A stretch of DNA of 64,000 bases from Bin87 sp963666415 (GTDB lineage: Bacteria > Chloroflexota > Dehalococcoidia > Lucifugimonadales > UBA3495). The stretch covers positions 1,798,001 through 1,862,000 of the forward strand of contig CAXXPD010000003.1 of assembly GCA_963666415.2 (NCBI GenBank), in the 5' to 3' direction. Under the pieces are notes generated by a model. That model saw only the letters and a list, made by a program, of their open reading frames with translations. It was not told the origin of the DNA and did no database searches. The translations under genes and the position numbers were made by a program. Numbering within the stretch: position 1 is the first letter of the stretch; the number at the start of each line of letters is the position of its first letter. Below are positions 59,196-64,000 of this stretch, piece after piece.

Positions 59196-60746
59196 TTACT
59201 TGCCTTCCCTGATGAATTCAGCCACCCGCTCGGCAATCATGATGGTCGTAGCATTGGTATTGGCCCGAATCACATCCGGCATCACCGAGGCGTCCACAAC
59301 CCGCAGGCTTTCCATGCCGTAGACCCGGCAATACTGGTCAACCACCGCATCGAGGTCTGAACCAGGGCCCATTTTGCAGGTGCCCGACGAGTGGTGTTGC
59401 GTGTACGCGTTGCGTAGCAGCCACTGGTCCAGCGCGGCTTCCGAAGCCAAATCTTCGTCGGTGGGGGACAACCGCTCGGCCACAAACTCCCGGAACCCGG
59501 GCTGCTCTGCGATTTCCAGACCAAGCCGCACCGCCGCTCGCAACCGCTGCCGGTCAACCGGGTCAGACAGGTAGTCGTAGAATAATTCGGGCTGCACGTG
59601 CGGGTCGGTAGATGTCAGGCGCAAGCGGCCGGCGGTCGTGGCGTTTTGCAGCGCCGCGCTAAACCCAAAGTGGAAATCGTCCGAATCAATCTGAACGCTG
59701 GCCGGCCGGTGCTCGCTGGTCATCAGAAGGGGCGCCAGCTGAATATCGCCCCTTGTGCCCGTCCCCGGCGGACTGAAACGCAGCCCCACCTGGATGCTCG
59801 GCGCATCGAGATCAGGCGGATCGCCAACGCCCCGAAACAGGCTGAACACCGCCGGATGGTCTCGCAGGTTTTCGCCGACGCCCGGAGATTCGTGAACCAA
59901 CGGTATCCCCATCTCCCGCAAATGGTCGGCCGGGCCCACTCCGGAAAGCATCAGAATTTGCGGAGATGCTATCGCCCCGCCGCTGAGGATAATCTGGTCG
60001 CCGAATATCGTGAAACTTTCTCCGTTGCTTTCCGCTTCCACACCGATCGCTTTCTTGCCCTCAAACAGAATGCGCCGCACCACCACGCTACCTCGCACCG
60101 TCAGATTAAGGCGGTGACGCGACATCGATAGGTAGGTTAGCGATGTGCTCATCCGCACCCCGTCGATGTTATTCAGCGGACGCGCCGCCACTCCGTTGGA
60201 ATCCGGGTGATTCTGGTCCGCGTCTTCCGGAAACCCCAACTCTCGGCACGAATCGTAAAACGCCTCTGCCACCGGCAGCCATTCCTCTCGCTTGTAACGC
60301 CGCACCGGAATGGGACCGCTGTTGCCGTGAAAATCGTCGCCTCCAAAATCCAGGTCGTTTTCCAGCCGGCGGAAGTAGGGCAACACCTTGGTAAACGACC
60401 ACTCGTCGTTGCCCCAAATCGCCCAGTTGTCGTAGTCCTCCGGCACTCCCCTGAACAATACCTGCCCGTTGATGCTGCTGGAACCGCCCATCGCCTTGCC
60501 CCTTGGAATGATGATCGGCTCATCCTGCTGGGGCGTTCCCTTCGCCGTGTATCCCCAGCTGTGCGGGCCGTAAGCGGAGCGCCACACGTTGTTGCCGTTT
60601 TTGAGATCAATGGGGAGTTGCTCGAAATCCGGATAATCCGGGCCGGCTTCCAGCAGTAGCACGGAAACGTCGGCATCCTCGGTCAGCCGGGACGCCAGCG
60701 TGCATCCAGCGGAACCGCCGCCAACGATGATGTAATCGTAATTCAC
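59196..60746 (-). CDS. GMC-family FAD-dependent oxidoreductase
   Basis: A 516-residue glucose-methanol-choline oxidoreductase. The FAD dinucleotide motif is IIVGGGSAGCTLASRL at residues 5-20. GKAMGGSSSINGQVLFRG (FAD contact), SGGAIASPQILMLSGVGPADHL and QHHSSGTCKMGPGSDLDAVVD (active-site His) follow. Choline and alcohol dehydrogenases are the closest patterns; the electron acceptor and substrate are unknown. Upstream on the same strand lies the hypothetical protein at 60832. Confidence 0.88.
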   Translation of the reverse strand: MNYDYIIVGGGSAGCTLASRLTEDADVSVLLLEAGPDYPDFEQLPIDLKNGNNVWRSAYGPHSWGYTAKGTPQQDEPIIIPRGKAMGGSSSINGQVLFRGVPEDYDNWAIWGNDEWSFTKVLPYFRRLENDLDFGGDDFHGNSGPIPVRRYKREEWLPVAEAFYDSCRELGFPEDADQNHPDSNGVAARPLNNIDGVRMSTSLTYLSMSRHRLNLTVRGSVVVRRILFEGKKAIGVEAESNGESFTIFGDQIILSGGAIASPQILMLSGVGPADHLREMGIPLVHESPGVGENLRDHPAVFSLFRGVGDPPDLDAPSIQVGLRFSPPGTGTRGDIQLAPLLMTSEHRPASVQIDSDDFHFGFSAALQNATTAGRLRLTSTDPHVQPELFYDYLSDPVDRQRLRAAVRLGLEIAEQPGFREFVAERLSPTDEDLASEAALDQWLLRNAYTQHHSSGTCKMGPGSDLDAVVDQYCRVYGMESLRVVDASVMPDVIRANTNATTIMIAERVAEFIREGK

Positions 60747-60831
60747 CCTCTCATCTCCTTAAGAACGCCCGCTCCGAAACTGCCCGCTCGATTGGCGCCA
60801 GCCTGTGCGGACGGGTTCTCCCCGCCGGCCT

Positions 60832-61218
60832 TCACAGCTCGCAGCTATCCAGCAAACAATTGTAAAAGTCCACATCGTCAATGTCGTCCAGGGTTTCATC
60901 ATGAGTCTGCGCCAGGTGCCGCATGATTCTGGGCGTGTTCATTGGCACCAGCAATGCGGTGGCATTAATGCTGACGATGCCAATCATCGGGTGGGCCTGG
61001 AACCTGCCGAACGCTTGCGATTGCTGTTCGCAGCGCAGGCATCGCACCGTAATCTCCATGTCCCGCGCGTCGTAAATGAGGCGCACCAGCGGCGAGCCAT
61101 TCAACCGCGTATCATAAACTAGGCCGTTGCCAAACTGGTCGGCGCCCACGTGTTCCACCTCCAGGCTGTTGGTCCAACCTTCTGTCGGAAATATCACGCG
61201 GTTGCTTTCTTTAGGCAT
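60832..61218 (-). CDS. Hypothetical protein with paired cysteines
   Basis: Not recognised. 128 residues, start MPKESNRVIFP with a GAGGTG ribosome site six bases upstream (preferred over the GTG at 61227). The middle is beta-rich (VRLIYDARDMEITVRCLRCEQQ) and holds a CLRC pair; the end is acidic (DETLDDIDDVDFYNCLLDSCEL) with two more Cys. A metal site is possible. It precedes the GMC oxidoreductase on the same strand. Confidence 0.5.
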   Translation of the reverse strand: MPKESNRVIFPTEGWTNSLEVEHVGADQFGNGLVYDTRLNGSPLVRLIYDARDMEITVRCLRCEQQSQAFGRFQAHPMIGIVSINATALLVPMNTPRIMRHLAQTHDETLDDIDDVDFYNCLLDSCEL

Positions 61219-61448
61219 ATTGCCCACCTCGCATTGTCTGTTGGCGGAATCCCTCCTGATTTTACCGCATCAACGCCCAATACAACACCGTGGCATCGTC
61301 CAACGACAAACCAGTAACGACAAACCAACCGTGGCCAGCCGAAACCACCACCGTAAACACCTGCGTCGTTCCCTCCTGTAGTTGCCGTGCCGTCTGCAGT
61401 ATGGCAACATTACCCGGACTAACCAGCAACCCACCAAGGAGTCCCCAG

Positions 61449-62243
61449 ATGAGCCTCGATATTTTTGACGTTTCCGGCCAAAAAGTACTGCTGGTCGGCG
61501 CTGGCCGGGGTATCGGCAAGGGCATCGCGCTGGCCTTCGCGCAAGCCGGAGCCGACGTCGCCGTAACCGGTCTCACCTCCACCGGAGTCAATCAGGTGGC
61601 GGAAGAAATCCGCGCCATGGGCGGTACCTGCCTGCCCTTAACCGGCGATGCCACCAAAGCCGAACCCATGGATGAAATCGCCGCCAAAACCATCGCCGAA
61701 TTCGGGCAAATTGACACTCTCATCAACTGCGTCGGCGACGCCATTCGCAAGCCGGTCGTCAAGTTGCCAGACAACGACCTGCCCGGAATGACCGAAGCGG
61801 AGTGGCACAGCATCGTTGACATCAACCTCACCGAGGCATTCCAGGGTTGTCGCGCAGTGGGCCCGCACCTGCTGGAACGCCGGGCCGGCTCCGTCATCAA
61901 CATCAGCGGCTGGGCATCCTTCCGCGGCCGCCCCCTGTCCGCCGCCTACGATGCGTCCAAGGCCGGCGTGATGCGGTTCACGGAGTGCGTCGCGCAGGAA
62001 TGGGCGCCCTACGGCGTCCGCTGCAACGCCATCGCGCCCGGCACCTTCCCCGACCCGGCGCAGATGACAGCCGAAACTTTCGCAGCGCGCGACGTCGCCG
62101 CCGGCGACACCGTCCCATTGGCCCGGGTGGGTCGCCTCATCGAGGTGGGATACCTGGCCGTTTACCTGGCCTCTCCCGCCGCAACCTACGTAACCGGCCA
62201 GACTTGGGCCATCGACGGCGGCGTTAGCATCAAACACCCGTAA
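61449..62243 (+). CDS. SDR-family NAD(P)-dependent oxidoreductase
   Basis: A 264-residue classical SDR: VGAGRGIGKGIA (cofactor loop, about residues 16-23), catalytic Ser about 153 in NISGWASF, Tyr167 and Lys171 in AYDASKAG, and the ending TWAIDGGVSIKHP. The Rossmann lead VLLVGAGRG replaces the usual TGA with VGA. AAGGAG precedes ATG 61449. It lies 91 bp before an acyl-CoA ligase, so a shared pathway on a CoA thioester is plausible but unproven. Confidence 0.85.
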   Translation: MSLDIFDVSGQKVLLVGAGRGIGKGIALAFAQAGADVAVTGLTSTGVNQVAEEIRAMGGTCLPLTGDATKAEPMDEIAAKTIAEFGQIDTLINCVGDAIRKPVVKLPDNDLPGMTEAEWHSIVDINLTEAFQGCRAVGPHLLERRAGSVINISGWASFRGRPLSAAYDASKAGVMRFTECVAQEWAPYGVRCNAIAPGTFPDPAQMTAETFAARDVAAGDTVPLARVGRLIEVGYLAVYLASPAATYVTGQTWAIDGGVSIKHP

Positions 62244-62334
62244 CCAACGCACCGTACACCTGACGCATCAACGCAACACCCGAATCCCGGCAACACCCAC
62301 ATCCCGGCCAATCACCCGTCCAGGGAGTCCAACC

Positions 62335-63958
62335 ATGACGATGCAGTACGAATTGCTAGCGCATCGCATCCTCGAACGCGCGGCCGTCCAGTTCCCCAAA
62401 AAGCAGATCATTACCCGCGTGGACAACGGGACTCATCGCTACACCTACGCCGATATGTTCGAGCGCACCGCCCGGTTAGGTAACGCGCTTCGCGAACTGG
62501 GCGTCGGTTTCGGCGACCGCGTCGGCACCTTCGGCTGGAACACCTACCGGCACCTGGAAGCCTACTTCGCCCCGCCCACCATCGGCGCCGTCGTTCACAC
62601 TGTCAACATCCGCCTGGCTGCGGACGACATGGTGTACATCATCAACCACGCCGGCGACAAAGTGTTGCTCATAGACCCCGACCTTGCGCCGCTGATCGAG
62701 TCCATCGCCAGTCGCCTCGAAACCGTGCAGCACTACATCATTCTCGGCGAACCGTCGGATGTTTCCGCCACGCTTCCCGGTGCCGTTTCCTACGAGTCCA
62801 TGCTGGCCAGCGCTTCACCGGAATACAATCCCGCCGCCGTCGACGAATACGCCAGCATGGGCCTGTGCTACACCTCGGCAACCACCGGGTTGCCCAAGGC
62901 GGTCGCCTACTCCCACCGCGCCGTCTACCTGCATTCCCTCGCTTCGGCCACCGTCGACGTGCTGTCGTTATCGGAGCGCGACCGGGTGATGGCCATCGTG
63001 CCCATGTTTCACGCTAACTGCTGGGGCCTGCCCTACAGCTCCACCCTCGTCGGCGCCGACCAGATTTTCCCCGGTGTTCGGCCCGGCCCGCAGGAAATTT
63101 GCCAACTGGTCGAATCTGAGGGCGTAACCTTCAGCGCTGGCGTGCCCACCATCTGGATTGGCGTACTCGACTACCTGCAACGATCGGGCGTGGAGTACGA
63201 CCTGTCATCGCTGCGCCAGATTATAAGCGGCGGTTCCGCCCTACCCATGGCCGTCCTTCAGGCCTACCGAGACCGGTTGGGCATCGAAATGATTCACGCC
63301 TACGGGATGACCGAGGCCGCACCCCTTATCTCGGTGAACCGCCGTCGCAGCTGGCTCGATTCGCTTTCCGCCGGCGAACGCCTCGACTTGTGCGGTCTGC
63401 AAGGCGTAATCGCTCCTGGAATCGAGATGAAGCTGGTTGATGACAACGGCATCGAGGCGAACTGGGACGGCCACCAGCGCGGTGAACTCTGGTTCCGGGG
63501 CCCCTGGGTTGCCGATCAATACGTTGACGACCCGCGCAGCTCGGAAACCTTCGTGGACGGCTGGTACCACAGCGGCGACATCGCCTCCATCGACCCTGAC
63601 GGTTACATTCAGATCGTCGATCGGGTCAAAGACATGGTGAAAAGCGGTGGCGAGTGGATATCGTCGGTAGACCTCGAGTCGGCAATCATGGCTCACCCCG
63701 ACGTTCTGGAAGCAGCCGTCATCGCCCGTCCCCCACCCCCAATGGCAGGAACGTCCCCTCGCCTGCGTCGTAGCCCGCGCTGATACCGGCGCCACACTCA
63801 CCCGCGACACCATACTGGAGTTCATCCAGCCCAAATTTGCTCGCTGGTGGTTGCCCGACGACGTGGTGTTCATCGACGAAATTCCCAAAACCAGCGTCGG
63901 CAAGTTCGATAAAAAAGTCCTGCGCGACCAATTTGAGGGACACGTCAGCAATGCCTGA
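62335..63958 (+). pseudogene. Acyl-CoA synthetase (AMP-binding), one-base frameshift near its end
   Basis: From ATG 62335 the frame carries an AMP-forming ligase: YTSATTGLPKAVAYSHRA (P-loop, normally TSGTTG), MIHAYGMTEAAP, GWYHSGDIASIDPDGYIQIVDRVKDMVKSGGEWIS. At CGTCCCCCACCCCCAATGG (about 63727-63745) an extra C shifts the frame. Removing it restores PHPQWQERPLACVVARAD ... IPKTSVGKFDKKVLRDQF, the conserved C-terminal lysine region, to the stop at 63956-63958. Joined length is about 540 residues. A sequencing or assembly error in the C5 run is as likely as a mutation. The last 40 bases of the window may begin another gene. Confidence 0.75.
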
Positions 63959-64000
63959 ACCACCGGATTCGGCGCAATGATTATCGCGGCCAATTCGGGG

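Noticed and set aside
63959..64000. Start of a further gene at the window end (ATG near 63979)
   Set aside because: Only eight codons are visible, too little to support a call.

Overview
This is a GC-rich bacterial chromosome segment, most likely from Chloroflexota (Dehalococcoidia, SAR202-like). That placement is an inference. It rests on the GC-rich codon use, an RpoC with a very large N-terminal insertion, an archaeal-type dUTPase, and a mix of flavin-dependent (luciferase-like) monooxygenases, SDRs, GMC oxidoreductase and thiolase-like proteins interspersed with many insertion sequences. I saw no rRNA, tRNA, CRISPR array or prophage.

Layout. 1-9050 is a mobile-element zone. It holds a small inverted-repeat element, an ISAs1-family IS with a 10-bp target duplication, three IS630-family elements abutting one another with single shared TA dinucleotides, a broken double-domain TRAP solute-binding lipoprotein, and an IS701-like element. 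9331-12548 carries an SDR, a luciferase-like monooxygenase and a DUF362 protein. 12636-18022 carries larC-larE (nickel-pincer cofactor synthesis), a VOC protein, a frameshifted GNAT, a YchF-like GTPase and a thiolase-like protein. A second IS701-like copy lies at 18349-19810. 20047-27831 holds an EVE-domain protein, queG, a dUTPase, groEL, folK-folP and an acyl-CoA carboxylase beta subunit. 27939-35683 has a second monooxygenase, rarA, an arrestin-fold protein, an isochorismatase-fold protein, threonine aldolase, an alpha/beta hydrolase and an lspA-rluD pair. 35770-45559 has glnS, gltX, a broken K+ channel, an MBL-fold protein, a small protein coupled to mtaB, an unusual iron-ADH homologue and pyrD. 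rpoC and rpoB follow on the minus strand. Their probable promoter sits directly beside a 163-bp MITE and an IS66 element. The last part has fumC, a GMC oxidoreductase, a hypothetical protein, an SDR and an acyl-CoA ligase with a one-base frameshift.

How the genes relate. Housekeeping modules (rpoBC-pyrD, folPK, lspA-rluD, glnS-gltX, larEC, mtaB) are separated by accessory oxidative genes whose pathway cannot be fixed from sequence alone. Between modules lie dispersed palindromic repeats: a ~170-bp family with three near-full copies plus a partial one, a second ~72-bp family, and an 'ftsZ-like spacing' of small GTCGAA-type hairpins. One of these small hairpins appears to have landed inside a transposase gene.

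No wholly new defence or biosynthetic system is evident. The most distinctive signals are (i) the nested MITE/IS66 insertion touching the rpoBC promoter, whose order of insertion can be read from the target duplications, (ii) the triple IS630 array in which every transposase is split at a homopolymer run, (iii) the fused tandem DctP lipoprotein, and (iv) several enzyme homologues lacking canonical catalytic or metal residues (thiolase, iron-ADH, MBL, isochorismatase fold). Frameshifts in both IS and chromosomal genes mean assembly errors must be considered throughout.
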